A stretch of DNA of 15,982 bases from JBICIG01 sp043101605 (GTDB lineage: Bacteria; Planctomycetota; Phycisphaerae; Phycisphaerales; UBA1924). The stretch is taken from the NCBI GenBank assembly GCA_043101605.1, contig JBICIG010000083.1, forward strand, positions 1 to 15,982, given 5' to 3'. Below the pieces are notes generated by a model. The model was not told the DNA's origin and ran no database searches. It saw nothing but the letters and a program-made list of their open reading frames with translations. The first letter of the stretch is position 1, and every line of letters starts with the position of its first letter. Below are positions 4,606 through 11,624 of this stretch, piece by piece. The position numbers were made by a program, and so were the translations under genes.

Positions 4606-6687
4606 ATGAGTCAAAAGCCCAGCAAATCGCCGCCGCGCGCCACCGCCGAGTCGATGGCTGAGAAGCAGCGGGAGATCTCCGTCAGCGAGTTCTTCGCCAA
4701 GAACCGGCACCTGCTGGGGTTCGACAACCCCCGCAAGGCGCTGCTGACGACGGTCAAGGAAGCGGTCGACAACGCCCTCGACGCGTGCGAGGAGGCGGGG
4801 ATCCTGCCGGACATCCTGGTGAAGATCGAGGAGCTCGAGGCCCCGCCGTCGGCGAGCAAGCCCGGGCGGTACCGCGTGACGATCGGGGACAACGGGCCGG
4901 GCATCGTCCGCAAGCAGGTCGAGAACATCTTCGGGAAGCTGCTGTACGGGTCGAAGTTCCACCGCCTGAAGATGAGCCGGGGTCAGCAGGGCATCGGGAT
5001 CTCGGCGGCGGGCATGTACGGGCTGATGACCACCGGCAAGCCCATGGTCATCACGACGCGCCCGAACAGACGCAAGCCCGCCCACCACATCGAACTGGCG
5101 ATGGACACCACGCGGAACAAGCCCGAGGTGTCGGTCGATGTCGAGACCGAGGACTTCGAGCCGACGAGTTCGGGAACGGGGACGACCGTGTCCATCGAGC
5201 TCGAAGCGCGGTATCAGCGCGGCAAGGTCAGCGTGCTGACCTACCTCGAGCAGACGGCGATCGCCAACCCGCACGCGGAGATCGTGTTCATCCCGCCGGG
5301 CAAGGGCGCGGGCGATGACGACGGACCGACGCTCGAAGCGAGCCGGGACCGAGAGGGAGCGGAAACAGACAGCAACGGCACGGGCGAGTCGCGGTCCGGC
5401 ACAAAGCAACCCATCCCTGACGGTCGGGGCTCGCCCGACGAGATCGTGCGCACGATCGAGGCCGACGGGAAGATCATCTTCCCGCGGACGGTCGAGGAGC
5501 TCCCGGCCGAGACGAGCGAGATCAGGCCGCACCCCTACGGCGTGGAGCTGGGCACCTTCCTGCGGATGCTCAAGCAGACCGACGAGAAGCACCTGGGCGG
5601 GTTTCTCAAGAACGAGTTCTGCCGGGTCGCGCCGAAGGTCGCGAGCGAGGTGTACAAGGACGCCTCGACCAAGAGCCACAGCGTGAGCGGGCAGACCTGG
5701 GTCAAGTCGATCGATCACGCGACGGCCGAGCGTCTGTACAAGGCGCTGCAGGCGTCGAAGCTGCGGGCGCCCCCCACCGACTGCCTGAGCCCGATCGGTG
5801 TGCGGCAGATGCTCGCGGGGCTGCTCAAGGGCGTGCGGGCGGAGTTCTACGCCGCCGCGACGCGCCCGCCGAGCGTTTACCGCGGCATGCCCTTCCAGAT
5901 CGAGGCGGCGATCGCGTTCGGGGGCGACCTGCCCTCGAGCGAGAACGGGCAGACCGAGCCGGCCCGGGTGATCCGGTTCGCCAACCGCGTGCCGCTGCTC
6001 TACCAGCAGTCGGCGTGCAGCGCGTTCAAGAGCGTGACCGAGACGGCGTGGCGGAACTACGGCATCACGCAGCCGCGCGGCGGGGCACCGGTCGGCCCGC
6101 TGGTCATCATGATCCACATGGCGAGCGTGTGGGTGCCATTTACGAGCGAGAGCAAGGAAGCGATCGCCGACTACGACGAGATCCGCAAGGAGATGAAGCT
6201 CGCGCTGCAGGAGTGCGGGCGGAAGCTCGGCACCTACATGCGCCGCCGCCAGCGGATGAAGCGCGAGGGGCAACGCCGGGACATCTTCGAGCGGTACATC
6301 GGCGAGATCGCCAGGGCGTGCGCCGCGCTGACCGAGGTCGATGCCGCGGAGCTTTACGAGGCGCTCAAGCGGCAGGCCCAGCGGCGGACCGAGATCGCCG
6401 ACGCCGAACTCGACGATGAGGGAAACTTCATCAAGTCCGCAAAGAACTCATCCAGGAATGGGGGCAACGGGCGGCTCGATGACGACGACGGCGTGCTGAT
6501 CGTGGACTCTCCGAGCGGCCCGACGCCCGGGGGCGGGGCGTTGGAGGACGAAGGATCGCGCGAGGTGAAACCGGCGAAGCGCGGGGCGAAGGGCTCGTCG
6601 AAGAAGACGAAGAAGAAGTCGGTGCGGAAGAAGAAGCCGAGGCCCGAAGGGGCGGCGAGCGGCGGGTTGTTCGGGAGCGAGGGCTGA
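4606..6687 (+). CDS. top6B: DNA topoisomerase VI subunit B, 693 aa
   Basis: This is the ATPase and transducer subunit of a type IIB topoisomerase (A2B2), which passes one duplex through another to relax or decatenate DNA. The GHKL ATP site is complete: KEAVDNALDACE (E52, N56), DNGPGI (95-100) and the SRGQQGIGISAAGMYG lid (124-139). An H2TH-like segment follows the RPHPYGVEL motif (307-315), and the transducer has RFANRVPLLYQQ (457-468) and VPFTSESKEA, with K517 as the likely switch lysine. GGGAGGG at 4594-4600 supports the start. Residues about 245-276 (SRDREG to DGRGS) are encoded by a palindromic insert absent from any family motif I know. The C-terminus (about 655-680) is a Lys/Arg-rich tail after an acidic linker. 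Its partner top6A starts 3 nt after the stop, so the subunits are co-translated. Topoisomerase VI is typical of archaea and plants and sporadic in bacteria. Confidence 0.95.
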   Translation: MSQKPSKSPPRATAESMAEKQREISVSEFFAKNRHLLGFDNPRKALLTTVKEAVDNALDACEEAGILPDILVKIEELEAPPSASKPGRYRVTIGDNGPGIVRKQVENIFGKLLYGSKFHRLKMSRGQQGIGISAAGMYGLMTTGKPMVITTRPNRRKPAHHIELAMDTTRNKPEVSVDVETEDFEPTSSGTGTTVSIELEARYQRGKVSVLTYLEQTAIANPHAEIVFIPPGKGAGDDDGPTLEASRDREGAETDSNGTGESRSGTKQPIPDGRGSPDEIVRTIEADGKIIFPRTVEELPAETSEIRPHPYGVELGTFLRMLKQTDEKHLGGFLKNEFCRVAPKVASEVYKDASTKSHSVSGQTWVKSIDHATAERLYKALQASKLRAPPTDCLSPIGVRQMLAGLLKGVRAEFYAAATRPPSVYRGMPFQIEAAIAFGGDLPSSENGQTEPARVIRFANRVPLLYQQSACSAFKSVTETAWRNYGITQPRGGAPVGPLVIMIHMASVWVPFTSESKEAIADYDEIRKEMKLALQECGRKLGTYMRRRQRMKREGQRRDIFERYIGEIARACAALTEVDAAELYEALKRQAQRRTEIADAELDDEGNFIKSAKNSSRNGGNGRLDDDDGVLIVDSPSGPTPGGGALEDEGSREVKPAKRGAKGSSKKTKKKSVRKKKPRPEGAASGGLFGSEG
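5338..5434. repeat. Palindromic repeat-like insert inside top6B
   Basis: Two imperfect inverted arms of 24 nt (5339-5362 and 5410-5433) match at 18 of 24 positions when one is reverse-complemented, including the outer CGAGCC and the inner AGGGA blocks. They enclose 47 nt. The block adds about 32 disordered-looking residues (SRDREGAE to PDGRGS) between the ATPase domain and the conserved RPHPYG segment, without a stop or frameshift. Other frames read SLTVGA, a peptide I associate from memory, unchecked, with dispersed repeats in planctomycete genomes. Only one copy is in the window. Confidence 0.55.
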
Positions 6688-6690
6688 GCC

Positions 6691-7902
6691 ATGGCCAAGA
6701 AAACCACCCGCAAGAAGATCTCCAAGAAGGCGTCGACCAAGCCGGGCGGCTCGAAGGCGGGCGCGGCGTCGGCGCGTCCCCGCTCCAAGGAGTCGGCCGA
6801 GCGCGACGCGGTGACCGCAGCCAAGCTCCATGACCTCGCTCAGTCGGTCTCGAAGTCGGCGCTGTCGGGGCGTGAGCCCAAGATGGAGGTTCCGACGCGG
6901 TCGGCGAACAACACCAAGTGGAACAAGAGCCGGGGCATTCTGCAGATGGGCTCGGGTGTCAACGAGCGGCAGTTGTTCAATCTCGGGCAGGCCAAGAAGT
7001 TCATGCAGACGCTGCTGCACTCCAAAGGCATCCACGAACTGATCCAGCAGGGCAAGACATCGAGCCTCCGCGGCATGTTCTACCAGGGGCTGCACACGAT
7101 CGAGGGGACGGGGCCCAAAGGAAAGGGCGAGAAGACCTTCGACGACCAGAGCGAGTCCGACGCGATCCTCGAGGACCTCGAAGTCACGCTCGGGTCGCTG
7201 CGCGAGGAGCTCCACATCTTCGCCAAGAAGCGCGGCACGATGGTCGGGAACATCACCGTCATCGACAGCGGCGACGAGATCAACTGCCGACGCATGGGCT
7301 CGGGCGGGTACGCGATCCCCTCGATCTGCGAGCCGGATGTCATCAAGTTCGAGAAGGTCGAGGCGGACTTTGTGCTGCATGTCGAGAAGGACACGGTCTG
7401 GCAGCGCTTCAACGAGGACCGGTTCTGGGAGACGCACAACTGCATCCTGACCGAGGGATCGGGCCAGCCGACGCGCGGCGTGCGGCGGCTGCTCCACCGC
7501 CTCAACCGCGAGCACAACCTGCCGATCTACTGCCTGCTCGATTGCGACCCGTGGGGGCACTACATCTTCAGCGTCATCAAGCAGGGCTCGATCAGTCTCG
7601 CGTTCGAGTCCGAACGGCTGGCGATCCCGGACGCGAAGTTCATCGGCATCCGGGCCGAGGACTACGAGCGGTGCGAACTGTCCGACGATGTCAAGATCGA
7701 TCTGAACGACCGCGACATCAGCCGCGCGAGGCAGATCGCCGCCTACCCGTGGTTCAGGGACGACCGCAAGTGGCAGCGGGAGATCAAGCGGATGCTCTCC
7801 AACGGGTTCAAGATGGAGGTCGAATCGCTGATCACCAAGGACATCAGCTATGTGACCGAGACCTATGTGCCCGAGCGGCTCGCCGAAGGGGCGTGGCTCT
7901 GA
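6691..7902 (+). CDS. top6A: DNA topoisomerase VI subunit A (Spo11 family), 403 aa
   Basis: This is the DNA-cleaving subunit of topoisomerase VI, related to the meiotic Spo11 nuclease. The catalytic tyrosine is Y131 in SLRGMFYQGL of the winged-helix (5Y-CAP) domain, which corresponds to the RxxFY motif of Spo11. The Toprim domain has its glutamate in HVEKDTVWQRF (E232) and the metal-binding DxD in LLDCDPWGHYIF (D284, D286). LTEGSGQPTRGVRRLLHRL between them is also family-typical. The length is slightly above the archaeal 350-390 because of an N-terminal Lys/Ser-rich tail (about residues 1-40, MAKKTTRKKISKKASTKPGG) that resembles the basic C-terminal tail of subunit B. The gene starts 3 nt after the top6B stop, with a purine-rich stretch (GGGAGCGAGGG) in the end of top6B as ribosome binding site. 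All catalytic residues are present, so an active enzyme is expected. Confidence 0.95.
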   Translation: MAKKTTRKKISKKASTKPGGSKAGAASARPRSKESAERDAVTAAKLHDLAQSVSKSALSGREPKMEVPTRSANNTKWNKSRGILQMGSGVNERQLFNLGQAKKFMQTLLHSKGIHELIQQGKTSSLRGMFYQGLHTIEGTGPKGKGEKTFDDQSESDAILEDLEVTLGSLREELHIFAKKRGTMVGNITVIDSGDEINCRRMGSGGYAIPSICEPDVIKFEKVEADFVLHVEKDTVWQRFNEDRFWETHNCILTEGSGQPTRGVRRLLHRLNREHNLPIYCLLDCDPWGHYIFSVIKQGSISLAFESERLAIPDAKFIGIRAEDYERCELSDDVKIDLNDRDISRARQIAAYPWFRDDRKWQREIKRMLSNGFKMEVESLITKDISYVTETYVPERLAEGAWL

Positions 7903-8001
7903 CGCATGGCCAGGTTTGGCCCGGTGGGAAGGCGTCCGGCGTTCTGGGACCGACACCCACCGATCAGGCCAACAAGTTTGCGTGAGCCAACCCGTTCGGT
8001 A

Positions 8002-8030
8002 TTGCGTATCGGTTCGGCGTCGGGTATCTT
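8002..8030 (+). promoter_or_regulatory. Candidate promoter in the top6A-peptidase gap
   Basis: TTGCGT (8002-8007), exactly 17 nt, and TATCTT (8025-8030) form a plausible sigma-70-type promoter 100 nt after the end of top6A. No convincing gene follows on the plus strand, so it may drive an RNA. Confidence 0.4.
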
Positions 8031-8036
8031 CGAGCC

Positions 8037-8383
8037 CGTTGGAGGGGAGAGAGGCAGCCCGCCGTCCCGGCATGTTCTTGAGGGGTTTTCCGCACAGACG
8101 CGGGGGATGGCGAACGGCCCGCTGATGAGTCGTGAGCGCGACGGTGCCCGCCGGCGGGGAGCCAAGCCGACGGCGATCGGACCGACTCTTACGCAATGCT
8201 TGGCCTTGCCAAAGGGCGCGGGTCGGGCGAGCAGATCCTGGGATTCGTCCCAGTCCGGCCGACCGGTCGAGGTCGCGCAGGCGAGTGTCCGGAGGTAACA
8301 CTCGCGTGCGCCGTGCCCGCCGGCGGCCGGTTCTTTTGCGCCAAACCGCCGCACTTGCGAACAGCACGGCGCCGGCGCACGAA
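8037..8383 (+). ncRNA. Candidate structured RNA of unknown class
   Basis: No credible protein is seen on either strand from 7903 to 8439; the open frames are Arg/Ser/Pro-rich shadows. Instead there are several strong stems: GCCAAGC (8161-8167) with GCTTGGC (8198-8204); GGTCGG (8221-8226) with CCGACC (8259-8264), enclosing a perfect 6-bp hairpin with a TTCG tetraloop (8238-8253); and an 8-bp hairpin GCGAGTGT/ACACTCGC (8281-8305) with a purine-rich loop, CCGGAGGTA. A 14-bp direct repeat, GTGCCCGCCGGCGG, occurs at 8144 and 8313. A candidate promoter precedes the region and a strong stem at 8384-8410 ends it. I found none of the conserved sequences of RNase P RNA, tmRNA or SRP RNA. In such G+C-rich DNA some stems arise by chance, so the call is tentative. 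Confidence 0.3.
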
Positions 8384-8410
8384 AGCGCCCCGGGTGGCCC
8401 CCGGGGCGCT
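8384..8410 (-). terminator. Terminator stem after the prolyl oligopeptidase gene
   Basis: A perfect 11-bp stem (AGCGCCCCGGG, 8384-8394, with 8400-8410) and 5-nt loop begin 29 nt past the peptidase stop codon. On the minus strand TTTCGT follows, a short U-tract. On the plus strand no T run follows, so termination of any plus-strand RNA here would be weaker. Confidence 0.75.
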
Positions 8411-8439
8411 CGCGATGAATCATGAATTCCGCGGCCGAC

Positions 8440-10647
8440 TCAGCGGGCGTCGCCGAGCATCCCGAGTTGCCACATCATGAAGATACGCTGGTCGGCGATG
8501 TCGCGGACCTGGAGCTTCAGCGGCTTGCCCCCGCCATGACCGCTGTCGCGATCGACCCAGAGCAGGATCGGGTCCTCGGCCGGGTCGCCGGCGGTCGCGT
8601 CCTGAAGGGCGGCGGCCATCTTGCGGGCGTGCAGCGGGTGGACGCGGGTGTCGTTCTCGCCCGCGGTGATGAGCATGGCGGGGTAGTCGACGCCCCGGCG
8701 GATGTTCTGGTAGGGCGAGTAGGCGCGGATGAACCCGAACTGCTCGGGGTTCTCGGCGCTGCCGTACTCCGGCACCCAGTACCGCGCCATCAGGAAGTTC
8801 TGGTAGCGGATCATGTCAAGCAGGGGGACCGCCGAGATCGCCGCGGCGAAGAGGTCGGGCCGCTGGGTGACCGCGGCGCCGGTCAGCAGCCCGCCGTTGG
8901 AGCCGCCGGCGACGCCCAGTCGCTCGGGCCTGGTGTACCCGTTGTCGATGAGCCACTCGCCGGCGGCGATGAAGTCATCGAAGACATTCTGCTTGTTGCC
9001 GAGCATGCCCGCTTCGTGCCAGGCGCGCCCGTACTCGCCACCGCCGCGCAGGTTGGCGACGGCGTAGACGCCGCCGTTCTCGTACCACGGGAACATGGTC
9101 GCGCTGAACGAGGGGGTCATGGAGATATCGAACCCGCCGTAGCCGTAGAGGATCGTCGGGTTGTTCCCGTCGAGCTCGAGCCCGCGGCGGTGGATGATGA
9201 ACATGGTGACGGGCGTGCCGTCCTTGCTCTCGTAGGTCACCTGCTTGACGACGATCGAATCGGGATCGACCGGCACCTCCGGGCGCGACCAGAGTTCGCG
9301 CTCGCCCGAGGCCAGGTCGACGCGGTAGATCGAACGGGGCATGTTGTAGCTCGCGAAGCTCAGGAACGCCTCGGTCCGGTCGTCGAACGCCGTCAGCCCC
9401 GCCGACCCGATGCCCGGGAGCGGCAGGTCGCCCAGGCTGTTGCCCGAGAAATCAAACATCGCGATGCGGCTCTTGGCCCTGTCCATGTAGTTGACGCCCA
9501 TGATCCCGCGGGCGAACGAGACGCCGGAGATCACCAGTTCGTCGCTCTCGGGCACCAGGTCACGCCAGTTGGAGATGTGCGGGTTGTGGAGATCGACCTC
9601 GACGACCCGCCCGTTGGGCGCTCCGACCTGGGTCTCCATGATCAGGCGATCGCCCGAGAAGTACGATGCGCCGGGGCGGCCGGTCTGCCCGAGCACCATC
9701 GGCTGAAGATCGAGCTCGCCGGTGCGCATCCAGCGGTCGAGGTCGGAGACCCAGAGATCCACGCCGTCGGTGCCGGTCCAGTACCCGACGACCATCCAGC
9801 GGGCGTCCTCGCTGATTGACGCGAACGGGCCCCAGGTCGCCGAGAGGTAGCGGGCCCGCTCCTCGCTGAGCGAATCGCCGTAGAAAGTCGAGAGATCTCG
9901 CTGGCGGAACAGCACGCGATCCTGGCGGTGGTGCGTCCCGAGTGTGTGGAGCTTGTAGATCGCCGAGTACGCGTCGTTGACATCCTCGAGCCGCCGATAG
10001 AAGAACCCGCTCGAGTCCGGCAGCCACTCACCGAAGCCCACCTTGCCCGGGATCTCGTCGGCGAGCCACTCGCCCGTCTCGACATCGATCACATACAGCG
10101 TCGAGTTCTCGTCGCCGGCGCGGTACATCCCGAACGCGACCAGCGAGCCGTCGGGGTTCGGTGAGTACCAGCTCACCGTCGTCAGCCCGGTCTCGTCGAT
10201 CTCGGCCGGATCGAGCAGCACGCGGTCGATGCCCTCGATCCCGTCGCGCCAGTAGATCACCGCCTGCGGCTGGCGCCCCTCACGCCGCCCGTAGAAGTAG
10301 CGATCCCCCTTGACCGTCGGCGTGCCGACCGAGGGAACCTCCATCAATTCCATGAGCCGCGCCTCGAGCTCGGCCCGCCCTGGAAGGTTGTCGAGCACCG
10401 AGCGCGTGTACTCGTTCTGGGCGTCGGTCCAGGAGGCGACTTCGGGGTTCATCCGCCCCATCTGCGCCGGGTCGGAGTTGTCGCCCTCCAGCCAGCGGTA
10501 CGGGTCGACGAACTCCTCGCCGTGGATCGTCTCCACGACGGGCCGCTTCTCGGTCGGGGGCGGGCCCTGCAGTTCCGGGGCCGCCGCGGCGGGCCCGACG
10601 AGCAGGGAACCGGTCAAAAGCATCCACAAGCGAGCGGTCTGACGCAT
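8440..10647 (-). CDS. Secreted prolyl oligopeptidase (S9A family), 735 aa
   Basis: This serine peptidase cleaves short peptides after proline. A signal peptide (MRQTARLWMLLTGSLLVGPAAAA) sends it out of the cytoplasm, so it probably works in the periplasm or at the surface. The S9A start motif PYRWLEGD (49-56) follows, then a seven-bladed beta-propeller (about 110-460) that gates access, and then the alpha/beta-hydrolase domain. In that domain YGYGGFDISMTP, ANLRGGGEYGRAWHEAG and the catalytic triad are all intact: S583 in GGSNGG, D666 in AGENDTRVHP and H704 in DSGHGGG. The length is normal for a secreted member. The start at 10647 is supported by GGAGGA 5 nt upstream and by the signal peptide; the frame is open further upstream without family features. 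The gene is alone between divergent and convergent neighbours. The natural substrate is unknown, and peptide scavenging is inference. Confidence 0.96.
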   Translation of the reverse strand: MRQTARLWMLLTGSLLVGPAAAAPELQGPPPTEKRPVVETIHGEEFVDPYRWLEGDNSDPAQMGRMNPEVASWTDAQNEYTRSVLDNLPGRAELEARLMELMEVPSVGTPTVKGDRYFYGRREGRQPQAVIYWRDGIEGIDRVLLDPAEIDETGLTTVSWYSPNPDGSLVAFGMYRAGDENSTLYVIDVETGEWLADEIPGKVGFGEWLPDSSGFFYRRLEDVNDAYSAIYKLHTLGTHHRQDRVLFRQRDLSTFYGDSLSEERARYLSATWGPFASISEDARWMVVGYWTGTDGVDLWVSDLDRWMRTGELDLQPMVLGQTGRPGASYFSGDRLIMETQVGAPNGRVVEVDLHNPHISNWRDLVPESDELVISGVSFARGIMGVNYMDRAKSRIAMFDFSGNSLGDLPLPGIGSAGLTAFDDRTEAFLSFASYNMPRSIYRVDLASGERELWSRPEVPVDPDSIVVKQVTYESKDGTPVTMFIIHRRGLELDGNNPTILYGYGGFDISMTPSFSATMFPWYENGGVYAVANLRGGGEYGRAWHEAGMLGNKQNVFDDFIAAGEWLIDNGYTRPERLGVAGGSNGGLLTGAAVTQRPDLFAAAISAVPLLDMIRYQNFLMARYWVPEYGSAENPEQFGFIRAYSPYQNIRRGVDYPAMLITAGENDTRVHPLHARKMAAALQDATAGDPAEDPILLWVDRDSGHGGGKPLKLQVRDIADQRIFMMWQLGMLGDAR

Positions 10648-10731
10648 GGTGTCCTCCGTGTCGTGCCTGATCTTACCGAGCCGGACCCGCTCCGCTGCGG
10701 CCGGCGTCGGATCCCCCTGTTCCTGCTCCAT

Positions 10732-10737
10732 TACGAT
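10732..10737 (+). promoter_or_regulatory. Candidate -10 box of the polysaccharide operon
   Basis: TACGAT is followed by 6 nt (GGCAGC) and then GTG at 10744, the same geometry as at the lipoprotein start. The mRNA could be leaderless. The -35 position (GGATCC, 10709-10714) is poor. Confidence 0.3.
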
Positions 10738-10743
10738 GGCAGC

Positions 10744-10833
10744 GTGACCAGTCCCCGGAAGATCCGCGACCGACTCCGCCGCCACGCCTCCGGGCGTTCG
10801 GCGCCGCGGCCGCTCACCGGACCCGACCCCTGA
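10744..10833 (+). CDS. Possible 29-aa leader peptide coupled to the next gene
   Basis: This GTG-initiated short frame encodes a very basic peptide (VTSPRKIRDRLRRHASG and a Pro-rich end). Its TGA overlaps the ATG of the YwaF-like gene as TGATG, which favours translational coupling. The YwaF-like gene has no clear Shine-Dalgarno sequence of its own, so reinitiation from this ORF would explain its translation. A -10-like TACGAT lies 6 nt before the GTG, as for a leaderless message. It could instead be a chance frame in G+C-rich DNA; no family is recognisable. Confidence 0.35.
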   Translation: MTSPRKIRDRLRRHASGRSAPRPLTGPDP

Positions 10834-11615
10834 TGCCCCCGGCGACGCTCGAGTCCTGCGCGCACACATTCCACCCCTTCGGCGGGTGCCACTTCGTCGT
10901 CGCGGGCCTTGCGCTGGCGCTGATGGGGCTGGTGGTGGCGTTCGGCGTGCGCTGGCGACGCGCCAAGCCCTCGCTCGAGGCCCGCCTGCGCACCTGCTGG
11001 TGCGTCGCCGGGTTCGGGGTCGTCGCGTGGGGCCTGACCTGGTACCTGCTGCCGAGCCATTTCGATCCGGGGATCAGCCTCCCGCTGCACCTGTGCGATC
11101 TCGCCGCGATCGCCGCGCCCTTCACGCTGCTCTCCAAGTCGCGGTGGCTGCGGAGCGTGCTGTATTTCTGGGGGCTCGGGCTGTCCACGCAGGCGTTCGT
11201 CACGCCGATCATCCAGAGCGGGTACGCGCACACGCCCTTCTGGCTGTTCTGGCTCGGGCACACGCTGATCATCGGGTCGGCGGTGTACGACATCGTCGTG
11301 CGCGGCTACCGCCCGACCTGGGGCGACTTTGCGCGCACCGCGATCGTCAACGCCGCGTACATCGCGGTCGTCCTCCCGCTCAACCTCGCGCTGGACGCCA
11401 ACTACGGGTTCATCGGCCGATCGACGCCCGACGCGCGCACGCTTATCGACGCGCTCGGGCCCTGGCCCTGGCGGATCCTGCTGCTCGTAGCGATCATCCA
11501 CGCGGTGATGGCGGTCATGGTCGTCGCGTGGAGGCTCGGAGGGCTGGTCGCCGGAGCCACGCCCACCGGCACCCATTCGGGCGATCCGCCGGATGCGAGC
11601 CCCGGCAATCCGTAG
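10833..11615 (+). CDS. YwaF/TMEM164-family integral membrane protein, 260 aa
   Basis: About six to seven membrane helices are visible. The family signature is present: HFDPGISLPLHLCDLAAI (76-93) with Cys88, the segment FWGLGLSTQAFVTP (112-125), WLGHTLIIGS (140-149) with His143, and DANYGFIGRSTPD followed by LGPWPWRILLL (188-218). These match the bacterial YwaF family (TIGR02206), which is homologous to human TMEM164, reported to be an acyltransferase acting on ether phospholipids. Whether Cys88 and His143 act in the same way here is inference. The gene is first, or second after the leader, of a run that includes a lipid-linked sugar transferase and an O-antigen ligase-like gene, so lipid or glycolipid modification in the inner membrane fits the context. 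The C-terminal 20 residues are Gly/Pro-rich and probably disordered. The next gene starts 9 nt after the stop. Confidence 0.85.
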   Translation: MPPATLESCAHTFHPFGGCHFVVAGLALALMGLVVAFGVRWRRAKPSLEARLRTCWCVAGFGVVAWGLTWYLLPSHFDPGISLPLHLCDLAAIAAPFTLLSKSRWLRSVLYFWGLGLSTQAFVTPIIQSGYAHTPFWLFWLGHTLIIGSAVYDIVVRGYRPTWGDFARTAIVNAAYIAVVLPLNLALDANYGFIGRSTPDARTLIDALGPWPWRILLLVAIIHAVMAVMVVAWRLGGLVAGATPTGTHSGDPPDASPGNP

Positions 11616-11624
11616 ACTCCGCCC

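Noticed and set aside
8122..8146. Hammerhead-like core CTGATGAG followed by a GTCG/CGAC stem
   Set aside because: The obligatory GAAA after stem II is missing (CGACGGTG instead), and no matching stems I and III are evident.
7906..8298. 130-codon open frame starting 4 nt after top6A
   Set aside because: The product is Arg/Ser/Pro-rich without hydrophobic patterning or any known motif, and the DNA is better explained by hairpins. The short distance to top6A is the only point in its favour.
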